Shown here: positions 9,203 to 16,121 of the stretch, piece by piece | How positions within the stretch are numbered: position 1 is the first letter of the stretch | Layout: the number at the start of each line of letters is the position of its first letter | Assembly (NCBI GenBank): GCA_020442185.1 | Contig: JAGRKS010000137.1 | Location: forward strand, 1-35,281 | DNA: 35,281 nucleotides | Origin: Hyphomicrobiaceae bacterium | Lineage (GTDB): Bacteria; Pseudomonadota; Alphaproteobacteria; Rhizobiales; Hyphomicrobiaceae | Direction: 5' to 3' | The notes under the pieces: generated by a model | Database searches by the model: none | What the model saw: the letters and a program-made list of their open reading frames with translations, nothing else | Told to the model about the DNA's origin: nothing | Position numbers and translations under genes: made by a program

Positions 9203-10441
9203 ATGAGCAACGTCAGCACCATGCCATGCCTTCCCGCCGCCGGTGACCATCGAGATCCGGGCTTCGGCGTCTATGTGCACTGGCCGTTCTGCGCGCAAAA
9301 GTGTCCCTACTGCGATTTCAATAGCCACGTTCGCCACGCCGGCTGGGACGAAGCGCGCTATCTCGCGGCCTACCGCCGGGAACTCGACAGCGTGGCCGAG
9401 CGGACCGGCCGCGCGCACGCCGTCTCGAGCATCTTCTTCGGAGGCGGCACGCCGTCGCTGATGCAGCCGGCGACGGTTGCCGCCATCCTCGATCATGTCG
9501 CTCAGCTCTGGTCCATCGATACAGATGCCGAAATCACGCTCGAGGCGAACCCAGGCAGCGTCGAGGCGGAGCGGTTCCGCGGCTATCGCGCGGCCGGCGT
9601 CAACCGCGTCTCGCTCGGTGTGCAATCGCTCGACGACGAGCAACTCCGGCGGCTCGGCCGCGTTCATACCGTTGCCGAGGCCATGACGGCCATCGAAGTC
9701 GCGCGCCGCACTTTCGATCGCTTCAGTTTCGATCTGATCTATGCGCGCCCCGGCCAAAGCGTCGCCGCCTGGAGGCGCGAACTTGCCGCGGCTCTTGCGT
9801 TCGGCAGCGATCACCTTTCGCTCTATCAGCTGACAATCGAGCCGGACACGCCGTTCGCGGCGCTGCATCGCTCCGGCAAGCTCGTGACCCCTGAGCCGGA
9901 GGCCGCGAGCGACCTCTACGACGTGACGCAGGAGCTGACGGAGGCGGTCGGGCTTCCTGCCTACGAAATCTCGAACCACGCGCGGCCCGGCCAGGAAAGC
10001 CGTCACAACCTGCTCTATTGGCGCTACGGCGCGTATGCAGGCGTCGGACCGGGCGCGCATGGCCGCCTCGCCTCTGCTGGCGCGGCGAGCCGCAGTGCCA
10101 CCAGCACCATTCGCAATCCCGAAGCCTGGTTGGCGGCGGTTGAAAGCGCCGGTCACGGGTTCAGCGAGGAGGCGGCGCTGTCACACGCAGAGCAGGCCGA
10201 CGAGATGCTGCTGATGGGGCTGCGCATCACCGCTGGCCTCGATCTCGGGGCGATGGCGGCGCTGACAGGGCGGGTGCCTTCACAGACTACGATCACCCGG
10301 CTCGTTGGCGACGGTCTGCTGCTGCCGCCGGTCGAAGGGCGCCTTGCCGCGACGCGACGCGGCCGCCTGGTCCTCGATTGGATCGTGACCGAGCTTGCCA
10401 CGAGCCTCGTGCCTCGAATGGCGTCGACTATGGCGCGATAA
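9203..10441 (+). CDS. hemW: HemW-type radical SAM protein
   Basis: About 412 residues of the HemW/HemN-like group, a radical SAM enzyme relative that acts as a haem chaperone rather than as a coproporphyrinogen oxidase. FGVYVHWPFCAQKCPYCDFN carries the CxxxCxxC cluster (Cys30, Cys34, Cys37 from this start). IFFGGGTPSLM is the glycine-rich SAM-binding motif, followed by ITLEANPGSVE, NRVSLGVQSLDDEQLRRLGR and the HemW C-terminal block YEISNHARPGQESRHNLLYW. A C-terminal winged-helix-like region follows. ATGs at 9191, 9203 and 9221 are all possible and none has a good ribosome site. It lies 73 bases after rdgB in the rph operon. HemW lacks the extra N-terminal residues of true HemN, supporting this call. 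Confidence 0.93.
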   Translation: MSNVSTMPCLPAAGDHRDPGFGVYVHWPFCAQKCPYCDFNSHVRHAGWDEARYLAAYRRELDSVAERTGRAHAVSSIFFGGGTPSLMQPATVAAILDHVAQLWSIDTDAEITLEANPGSVEAERFRGYRAAGVNRVSLGVQSLDDEQLRRLGRVHTVAEAMTAIEVARRTFDRFSFDLIYARPGQSVAAWRRELAAALAFGSDHLSLYQLTIEPDTPFAALHRSGKLVTPEPEAASDLYDVTQELTEAVGLPAYEISNHARPGQESRHNLLYWRYGAYAGVGPGAHGRLASAGAASRSATSTIRNPEAWLAAVESAGHGFSEEAALSHAEQADEMLLMGLRITAGLDLGAMAALTGRVPSQTTITRLVGDGLLLPPVEGRLAATRRGRLVLDWIVTELATSLVPRMASTMAR

Positions 10442-10739
10442 ATGCCGCACGAAGCCCATGATGTTGCGGGCCCGCCAAAAGAGCTTTGCGTCACATCGAA
10501 CACCCCTTAAACCTGCAGCCCGCCGGGGACGACGTTCGTCATTCGTCAACCGGCGGAGAACGAGTGTTGCGTCACTAATGCTTGGTCCCCGTTTGCTGCA
10601 AGCTGACCTGCCAACTGTTGGTGACAAAAGCAACACCAGGCTACGTTGCGCCGCGGCCTGGCCGGTCCATTGAACCAGTTGCTCTGATTGGTCGTGCCAG
10701 CGCCCTTATCCGTGCCCGCCCGCAAGGAACACTCCCGAC
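10442..10739. other. Intergenic region with a short direct repeat
   Basis: About 300 bases between hemW and the YqaA-type gene. It holds two copies of TTGCGTCAC (10486-10494 and 10567-10575) and a small palindrome CCAACTGTTGG near 10612. I see no gene here. Confidence 0.6.
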
Positions 10740-11348
10740 ATGCTGAAGCGCCTCTACGACTGGACGTTGTCGCTCGCCGCGCGCAAGACCGCGGAGGTCT
10801 GGCTCGCCGTAATCGCGTTCATCGAGAGTTCGGTGTTTCTCGTGCCGGCCGACGTCCTCTTCGTCCCGATGGGACTGGCGCGCCCGGAGCGGGCCTATCG
10901 CTATGCCTTGGTTGCAACGCTCGCATCGACGCTCGGCGGTATCGCCGGATATCTGCTCGGTGCGTTTGCCTTCGAGGCGATCGCGAAGCCGGTGCTCGAG
11001 GTCTACAACAAGCTCGATCAGTTCGAACAGCTGAAGGCCTGCGCCGGACGCGAGGCGACGATGGTGATGCTGGTGACGTCGGGACTGTCGCATCTGCCGC
11101 CGATCAAAGTCGTCACCATCCTCGCAGGTGTCGTTCAGGTGGGGATGCTCTTTTTCATTGTCTCATGCGTGATCGCGCGTGGTGCCCGCTTTTTCGCGCT
11201 CGCCTGGGCGCTCAAGCGCTATGGCGAACCGATCAAGACCTTCATCGAAAAGCGTCTCGGGCTTATCGCTGGGGCGGCGGCGGCCCTTTTGATAGCGCTC
11301 TACTTCATCGCGAAGGCCGTCATGGGAAGCGGCCATGCGCTATGCTAG
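10740..11348 (+). CDS. YqaA-family (VTT/DedA-like) membrane protein
   Basis: A 202-residue inner-membrane protein of the YqaA branch of the VTT/DedA superfamily. Features are an N-terminal amphipathic segment, the re-entrant hairpin signature FIESSVFLVPADVLFVPMGL, a GGIAGYLLGAFAFE helix with the Gly-x-x-x-Gly pattern, and a later re-entrant motif with SHLPPIKVVTILAGV. A Cys/Arg-containing helix CVIARGARFFALAWAL and a final hydrophobic helix close the protein. DedA relatives move or flip lipids such as undecaprenyl phosphate and phosphatidylethanolamine; the YqaA branch is uncharacterised. It is followed 75 bases later by dsbB on the same strand, so both may form an envelope-maintenance operon. 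Confidence 0.85.
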   Translation: MLKRLYDWTLSLAARKTAEVWLAVIAFIESSVFLVPADVLFVPMGLARPERAYRYALVATLASTLGGIAGYLLGAFAFEAIAKPVLEVYNKLDQFEQLKACAGREATMVMLVTSGLSHLPPIKVVTILAGVVQVGMLFFIVSCVIARGARFFALAWALKRYGEPIKTFIEKRLGLIAGAAAALLIALYFIAKAVMGSGHALC

Positions 11349-11423
11349 GGAGGCAATCGGGTGGCTGCGCAACGTCCGCGTGGCACTGCCGGAGTTTATG
11401 CCGAGCGGAAGCGGAGTTGGTGA

Positions 11424-11969
11424 ATGACGACAGGTCGAGCAATCACACCGAAGTCGCGGCGGGAAGCTGACAGCGCCGCCTACCGCCTGGCAGGCACGGT
11501 ACTGTTCGCTTCGGTCGCCGTGATCCTGACGGCGCTCGCGTTCGAGCATATTGGCGGCTACGTGCCGTGTCCGCTCTGCCTACAACAGCGCTATGCCTAT
11601 TACGCTGCAATACCGCTGCTGTTTGCCGGCCTCGTGCTCGTCAGCGCGGAAAAACCGCGTGCGGCCGCCATGGTGTTCCTGCTTGTCGCAATCGCATACT
11701 TCGCCAACGCCGGGCTCGGCGTCTATCAAGCTGGTGCCGAGTGGAAGTTCTGGCCTGGGCCGGACAGCTGCAGCGGTGATCAGGGCGTCACGACGCAAGC
11801 TGGTCGCCTCATCGATCAACTCAAGGCGGTGCAGGTTGTGCGCTGCGACGAGCCGTCGTTCCGCCTGTTCGGCCTTTCGTTCGCTGGCTGGAATGTGATC
11901 GCGTCATTTTTCCTCTTTATCGGCGCGCTGCAGGCGGCATTCAAAGCGGTAGCAGGTCCCCGTACCTGA
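11424..11969 (+). CDS. dsbB: Disulphide bond formation protein B
   Basis: A 181-residue four-helix membrane protein that reoxidises periplasmic DsbA and passes electrons to quinone. YVPCPLCLQQR carries the first redox pair Cys49/Cys52 (CPLC) and the following Arg implicated in quinone binding. The second periplasmic loop carries Cys116 (GPDSCSGD) and Cys141 (VVRCDEPSFRLFGLSFAGWN), the interloop pair that attacks DsbA. Membrane spans are about 21-41, 57-75, 80-98 and 153-172. No dsbA gene is visible nearby. A perfect DnaA-box sequence starts ten bases after its stop codon. Confidence 0.93.
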   Translation: MTTGRAITPKSRREADSAAYRLAGTVLFASVAVILTALAFEHIGGYVPCPLCLQQRYAYYAAIPLLFAGLVLVSAEKPRAAAMVFLLVAIAYFANAGLGVYQAGAEWKFWPGPDSCSGDQGVTTQAGRLIDQLKAVQVVRCDEPSFRLFGLSFAGWNVIASFFLFIGALQAAFKAVAGPRT

Positions 11970-12272
11970 CGGATAATTTTATCCACAACTTGATCGACTG
12001 GCCTCGGAACCCCGGTTTTCCGGGTGTTTCGTCGCGTGCAGACGTCTGTTCATCCGCCGTCAATCAAAAAAACACGGCGCAGTCGATCTTCAGCCGTACC
12101 GTCGCCCAAATATCACTGTTTATTCTCCCTTGTCAGCGGGACACGAACCGGCCGGGTCGGCGGTGAGGTTCAAACGGGGTTCCGAACGAATTTAGTACCG
12201 CGTTGTGTTGGTTGCGTATTTGTTGCGTCCGCGTTGGTATCCAGTTGCGTTTTGTAGCGTCTGCGTAGGGAA
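11970..12272. other. Non-coding region with palindrome/DnaA box and GTTGCGT repeats
   Basis: GGATAATTTTATCC (11971-11984) is a dyad of two 6-base arms around TT, and its right arm runs into TTATCCACA (11979-11987), the exact DnaA-box consensus. A weak hairpin (CCCGG, loop TTTT, CCGGG) at about 12011-12024 could terminate dsbB transcription. Three GTTGCGT copies lie at 12211, 12222 and 12244. One plus-strand open frame (12024-12257) has no protein-like composition, and I do not call it. Confidence 0.55.
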
Positions 12273-12443
12273 ATGACCCCCGAAAAATGGAGCGGCGGAA
12301 CGGCTGCTTCTCAAGATCAAGGCGAGCGGCTCACGCGGTTTTCTGTAGGCGTGGCGTCGGGCGGCTCGCCCATCGGGTTCCCAGTTCATCATCGGCGTTT
12401 CGACAAGCTGTCAGCGTTCGAGCGTATGCGTTCCAATGTGTGA
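12273..12443 (+). CDS. Small ORF, 56 codons, unknown
   Basis: ATG at 12273 directly follows AGGGAA and opens 56 codons ending TGA at 12441-12443. The product starts MTPEKWSGGTAASQDQGERL and ends FDKLSAFERMRSNV. It is charged, soluble-looking, with no signal peptide or membrane segment and no family I recognise. Codon third positions are less GC-rich than in surrounding genes. It lies in a region unlike the rest of the window and is followed in the same frame by another small open frame, so it could be a real small protein, part of a broken longer gene, or chance. Confidence 0.35.
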   Translation: MTPEKWSGGTAASQDQGERLTRFSVGVASGGSPIGFPVHHRRFDKLSAFERMRSNV

Positions 12444-12455
12444 GTGAGGTGTCGC

Positions 12456-12575
12456 GTGGAGAGTGAAGAGAATTCCTGGGCCCGTTTGAGTGACGTCGTG
12501 GAGAGCCTGCTCGTTTCCTTCGTTCCGGAAGGCGAAAGCGGTTCGCGAGATGACGCCAACGAGGCCGATGCCTGA
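12456..12575 (+). CDS. Small ORF, 39 codons, acidic, unknown
   Basis: A GTG at 12456 (or 12444) follows GAGG at good spacing and opens 39 codons. The product is acidic (MESEENSWARLSDVVESLLV, then SFVPEGESGSRDDANEADA), with one amphipathic helix and no recognised family. It is in the same frame as the ORF ending at 12443, 12 bases downstream of its stop, so the pair may be a small-protein operon or a gene interrupted by TGA. A third in-frame stretch with an ATG at 12606 runs to TGA at 12669-12671, with no ribosome site. Confidence 0.35.
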   Translation: MESEENSWARLSDVVESLLVSFVPEGESGSRDDANEADA

Positions 12576-13178
12576 ACGGAAAAGGCAGACAACGAGTTTC
12601 GGGACATGCCGCCGGGATCGGCGGTCCCCACGAGAAGGCAAGCACGCGTAGTGTCGCCCGACAATTGTTGAAGGTGGCACATTCAAGGTTCCGCGTAGTG
12701 TCGCCAGATGCTGTGTGTGCTTGCCGACCCTTAAAAACACACCGTGTCCGTTGCGTGATTTGAGTTCAGCGTTCTGCGTTCTCGACGCCAGTGCTGTGCG
12801 GAAACCTCTGGCGGGCATCGTGCGTAATTTCGTCGAGCCACATCGAACGTAGCGGTGGCGTGGTTGTCTCGGCGTTCAGTCCGGTTTGCTTCCAGGGAAG
12901 TATGCGTCCCCTCGAGGAGTTTCCCTGTTGGTCTGCGTCTCCATCACGTTGGTTTCGAGTAAGCGTTGCGTTCATTGCATCGCGTCTGGTGACGAGCGTT
13001 TCCTCGCGATGTTCTCGCGTCATGTCTCAGTTGCGTTTGTCGAGTTGGGTTGAGTTGCGTTCTGTTGTGGCACGTAACGTTGCGTACGGTGCCGCCGGCA
13101 ATACGGCGCTGAAGCGTGGATGTTCAAGTGGACGCGATCCCCCCCGGATCGACGCGTCCGAAATGGAGGCAAAAAATC
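12576..13178. other. Non-coding region rich in GTTGCGT, with a 14-bp direct repeat
   Basis: Five further plus-strand GTTGCGT copies start at 12750, 12965, 13030, 13054 and 13079. CGCGTAGTGTCGCC is repeated exactly at 12645-12658 and 12692-12705. A hairpin (CCGCC, loop GGGATC, GGCGG) sits near 12610. Minus-strand open frames at 12766-13023 and 13020-13238 exist, but their codon use does not resemble the genome's genes. This could be a long leader, an untranslated RNA or a decayed element. Confidence 0.5.
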
Positions 13179-13400
13179 ATGACGACCCAGCACATCAATT
13201 CGTTGCAGTGGCATCAGGCAATGGGCTTCGCGCGCCAATCGTGCGCCCGCATTTTCCGCGATGGTGGAAATCCGGCCGATGCACTTGAAGCCTTCGGTCT
13301 AGACGCTGACCGCACATATGGCGCGGCAGACTGGGATAAGACCGTCGAGATGGTCGCCGAGTATCTTTGCCGTCAACCGCAGGAGCGCCGCGCGGCGTGA
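13179..13400 (+). CDS. Small conserved-looking protein, 73 residues, unknown function
   Basis: A 73-residue soluble protein beginning MTTQHINSLQWHQAMGFARQ and containing RIFRDGGNPADALEAFGLDA, then a helical C-terminus EMVAEYLCRQPQERRAA. It has two Cys, no signal peptide and no membrane segment. The ATG at 13179 has a GGAGG ribosome site at good spacing, and codon use is typical of the genome. A perfect terminator follows 39 bases downstream, so this looks like a real, independently transcribed gene with a long upstream region. I do not recognise the family; the Gly/Ala/Asp pattern in the middle suggests a small helical regulator-like fold, which is only a guess. Confidence 0.75.
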   Translation: MTTQHINSLQWHQAMGFARQSCARIFRDGGNPADALEAFGLDADRTYGAADWDKTVEMVAEYLCRQPQERRAA

Positions 13401-13439
13401 CGATCGCCGGGCCGGCGACGCATGACGTCGAAATGCTTG

Positions 13440-13472
13440 AGGCCGCGCTGACGAAGCGCGGCCTTTGCTTTT
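13440..13472 (+). terminator. Rho-independent terminator
   Basis: Perfect 10-base arms AGGCCGCGCT and AGCGCGGCCT around the loop GACGA, followed by TTGCTTTT. It ends the 73-residue protein gene and also lies beyond the stop of the convergent HNH gene. This is the clearest intrinsic terminator I found in the window. Confidence 0.88.
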
Positions 13473-13547
13473 GCGGATGAGGGCAGCCGCCCGCAGCCGT
13501 TTCGAACCGGTGACAGTCCTGCCGAGGTGCCGGCCAAGCCATGGGTG

Positions 13548-14108
13548 TCAGGGTTCGAGTTCGGTATCCCAGTAGAGATAGTCGAGCCAGCTGTCGTGCA
13601 GGTAGTTGGGCGGGAATTGGCGGCCGTTGCGATGCAGCTCGAAAACTGTCGGGCGCACCGGCAGCTGCATCGGCCACATGTTGGCCTGACGCGGCATCTT
13701 GCTTCCCTTCGCCAAGTTGCACGGCGCGCAAGCGGTGACGACGTTATCCCATCGCGTCATGCCGCCGCGCGACCGTGGAATGACATGGTCGAAGGTGAGG
13801 TCGTCCCGACACCCGCAATACTGGCAGGAGAACCTGTCGCGCAGAAACACGTTGAAGCGGGTGAATGCCGGATAGAGCGCGGGCTTGACGTACGTCTTCA
13901 GCGAAACGACGCTCGGCAGCCGAAACTCCGACGTCGGGCTGCGAACGTACCGGTCGTATTCGGAAACGATGTTGACGCGGTCGAGGAATACGGCCTTCAC
14001 CGCTTCCTGCCAGCTCCAGAGCGACAAAGGATAGTAGCTCAGAGGACGGAAGTCGGCGTTCAGAACCAAGGCCGGAAAGGCTTCCGGTGCATTGGCATGA
14101 GCCAGCAC
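13548..14108 (-). CDS. HNH endonuclease family protein
   Basis: A 186-residue protein with a C-terminal HNH domain. DRFSCQYCGCRDDLTFDHVIPRS carries zinc Cys95 and Cys98 and the Asp107-His108 metal/catalytic pair. RWDNVVTACAPCNLAKGSK carries Asn122 and zinc Cys127/Cys130. The N-terminal part (APEAFPALVLNADFRPLSYY) is the conserved leader of the stand-alone HNH proteins found on alphaproteobacterial chromosomes. I prefer the GTG at 14108, which has GGGAG at 6 bases and starts just before that leader; a GTG at 14144 adds 12 residues. The biological target is unknown. These proteins are chromosomal and not linked here to a methylase, phage or intron. Confidence 0.88.
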   Translation of the reverse strand: MLAHANAPEAFPALVLNADFRPLSYYPLSLWSWQEAVKAVFLDRVNIVSEYDRYVRSPTSEFRLPSVVSLKTYVKPALYPAFTRFNVFLRDRFSCQYCGCRDDLTFDHVIPRSRGGMTRWDNVVTACAPCNLAKGSKMPRQANMWPMQLPVRPTVFELHRNGRQFPPNYLHDSWLDYLYWDTELEP

Positions 14109-14337
14109 GTTCTGCTCCCTATCGGTTCCCCAAACACGAATCACTCAAACGATGCCCATCGGCAGCGGGATACTAGCCGCGCATGTCAAATCTGTGAAGC
14201 GCGCCGCAGCATGGTGCCGCGTCTGTTCGAGCGGCATTCAAAACCTCCATCGAAACCAATATGTTGTGAGCCGCGTCAAGCCGTCACGCGTTGGCGGTCG
14301 CAACGCGGAACGCAGAAAATCGCGGGGTTCGGCTGGG

Positions 14338-15006
14338 TCAGCTGTCGAACGCGCCGATCAGGACTTCGCCGCCAATCCGCAATCCCGCCTCGTCGATGCC
14401 GTGTCCAAGATGGGGCGAAAGGTGCCATTCGAGTGCGAAACCGGCATCTGCAATGGTATCGCGGGACAGGTGCAGGGCGCTCGACGGGATGACGTCGTCC
14501 AATTCGCCATGCACGAGTGCGATGCGCGGCTGACGAAGGGATTGGCGGCCGGCTGCGTCGCCCTTGAGATGCATCGGGCCTGCGAGAATGCCGGAATAAG
14601 CGACGATTGCCGCTGGTGGTGGATTGCGGCGCAAGCCGACGTGAAGCGCAAGCATTGCGCCCTGGCTGAAACCGACGAGCCCCAAACGCCGCTCGTCGAT
14701 GTCGAATCGGGCGAGCAGCGAGAGGATCAGCTGGTCCACGATAGGCGCGGCGCGGTTGACGCCGGTCCACAACTCTTCGGCGTCGCGAAACGTCAGATCG
14801 AACCATTGGTAACCGGCGACCGCTTCATAGGGCAGCTCGTCGGGGGCATCGGGCGCGACGAACACGGCCTGTGGCATCATCGGTCGCCAGATGTCAGCGA
14901 GGCCGATCAGATCGCGACCGTTGGCGCCATAGCCGTGCAGCAAGATGACGAGACTCGTCGGTTTGCCGCTCGCCGGTTCGCGGACGTGACAGCGGAGGTC
15001 GCTCAT
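14338..15006 (-). CDS. Phospholipase/carboxylesterase family hydrolase
   Basis: A 222-residue alpha/beta hydrolase of the carboxylesterase/thioesterase group (COG0400-like). ILLHGYGANGRDLIGLAD is the oxyanion-hole segment. LGLVGFSQGAMLALHVGL carries nucleophile Ser114 in GFSQG. HGELDDVIP carries Asp170, and PHLGHGID carries the catalytic His202. No signal peptide is present, so it acts in the cytoplasm on small esters or acyl chains; the natural substrate cannot be read. The ATG at 15006 starts the family-typical N-terminus. It sits 22 bases downstream of the glycosylase gene on the same strand and is probably co-transcribed. Confidence 0.9.
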   Translation of the reverse strand: MSDLRCHVREPASGKPTSLVILLHGYGANGRDLIGLADIWRPMMPQAVFVAPDAPDELPYEAVAGYQWFDLTFRDAEELWTGVNRAAPIVDQLILSLLARFDIDERRLGLVGFSQGAMLALHVGLRRNPPPAAIVAYSGILAGPMHLKGDAAGRQSLRQPRIALVHGELDDVIPSSALHLSRDTIADAGFALEWHLSPHLGHGIDEAGLRIGGEVLIGAFDS

Positions 15007-15028
15007 GCGCCATGCCTTGTTGCTCTCG

Positions 15029-15799
15029 TCACGTGCGATCCTTTCTCGGCTGGGACGCCTTCCGCAGTCGGGATGGTGCCTTGGGACGTGCCGCCGCCGA
15101 CGCGGTCGGTCGCAATGGGGATGTGGACGTGGTTCCAGCAAACGGTTGCGCGCGAAGGTGGGCGTAGTCGGCCCAGATGAGGCGCGCCGCGACGCCGCGC
15201 CAAGGCGACCAGCGCTGAGCTGCGTTTTCCGCTTCGGTGACCGTGAGCCGTTCGCCGAGACCGAGGGCGCGAGCGGCGCCGACCTGCAAGGCGAGATCGC
15301 CGCTGGCCCAACCGTCGGCGCGGCCGAGGCAGAACATCACGTAAATGTCCGCGGTCCACGGCCCGATGCCCGATACCGTCGTCAGATGGAGGCGGACGTC
15401 GTCGTCGGGGAGTCGCTTCAGCTTGGCGAGATTGATCCGTCGTGCCATCACGCCATCCGCAAGAGCTAAGAGCGTGCGGATCTTGCCGCCCGACAAGCCA
15501 GCCTTGCCGAGAGCAACGGGCGAGGCCGCCATCAGCGCTTCCGCCGTCATCGGGCGCACGAGCGTCTCGACACGCGACCAGATTGCGTTGGCACTGGCGA
15601 TCGAAAGCTGCTGGCCGACAACAATCCGTGCGAGGCCTGAAAAGTCGGCGGTATAGCGCCTGAGTGGCGGATCGCCCGCGCGATCGTGGATTGCGCGCAT
15701 GGCCGGGCAGACGCGGCGCAGGTGGCGAACACCGGCCTGCAGGTCCTTCAGGGTGTCGAGTGTGCGAAACGTGATGGGACGCTCCTCGGTCGCAACCAT
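15029..15799 (-). CDS. DNA-3-methyladenine glycosylase II (AlkA-like)
   Basis: A 256-residue HhH-GPD base-excision glycosylase that removes alkylated purines. FSGLARIVVGQQLSIASANA is the conserved helical entry. The helix-hairpin-helix is LTTVSGIGPWTADIYVMFCL (139-158), and the catalytic Asp168 lies in WASGDLALQVG. A Pro/Arg/Ser-rich tail of about 35 residues follows the domain and looks disordered. The N-terminal TBP-like domain of E. coli AlkA is absent, as in many alphaproteobacterial homologues. The ATG at 15799 is chosen because upstream codons in frame are not protein-like. It is divergent from gluQ and upstream of the carboxylesterase gene. Confidence 0.9.
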   Translation of the reverse strand: MVATEERPITFRTLDTLKDLQAGVRHLRRVCPAMRAIHDRAGDPPLRRYTADFSGLARIVVGQQLSIASANAIWSRVETLVRPMTAEALMAASPVALGKAGLSGGKIRTLLALADGVMARRINLAKLKRLPDDDVRLHLTTVSGIGPWTADIYVMFCLGRADGWASGDLALQVGAARALGLGERLTVTEAENAAQRWSPWRGVAARLIWADYAHLRAQPFAGTTSTSPLRPTASAAARPKAPSRLRKASQPRKDRT

Positions 15800-16121
15800 T
15801 TTGCAAAGCCGCCGGTTGGTTCGGCCGTGGCCGATGCGGGCTCGCAACGCAGAAAGGTCAGCCGTGACGATGCCAGCTTTCGCACCGATTTGCGAGTGTG
15901 AGGCCGGGCACGCAAAGATCGGGCGACGTTTCGGCCCCGGCAACTCGAAGGACCGGTGTTTGGCCTGGGTTTGAATGTGCCGGCGAATACGTGCACGCTT
16001 CGAAATCAGGCTACCCTTGGCGGCGAAATTGGTGGCGCGTTGACCGTTTCCGGGATGTGACGCGGCGGAGGATCCGCAGCTGATCGGGTGCTTTCAGACT
16101 GGCAATTCGGAATGGCACGGA
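15800..16121. other. Divergent intergenic region
   Basis: About 320 bases between the minus-strand glycosylase and plus-strand gluQ. Open frames run into it from both sides but without conserved sequence. I see no convincing promoter or RNA gene. Confidence 0.5.

Noticed and set aside
12006..12030. EcfG-type general-stress promoter (GGAAC with a downstream CGTT)
   Set aside because: GGAAC is present but the -10 half at the right spacing reads TTTC rather than CGTT.
12569..12671. tmRNA or RNase P RNA in the odd region, suggested by the DDANEADA-stop sequence
   Set aside because: The peptide does not match alphaproteobacterial tmRNA tags, and no conserved RNase P or tmRNA core sequences are visible.
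11970..13178. Replication origin
   Set aside because: Only one DnaA box was found, there is no AT-rich unwinding segment, and none of the genes usual next to alphaproteobacterial origins (such as hemE) is present.
12766..13238. Two overlapping minus-strand ORFs (85 and 72 codons)
   Set aside because: Codon third positions are much less GC-rich than in real genes here, ribosome sites are missing, and the sequence is dominated by the GTTGCGT repeats.
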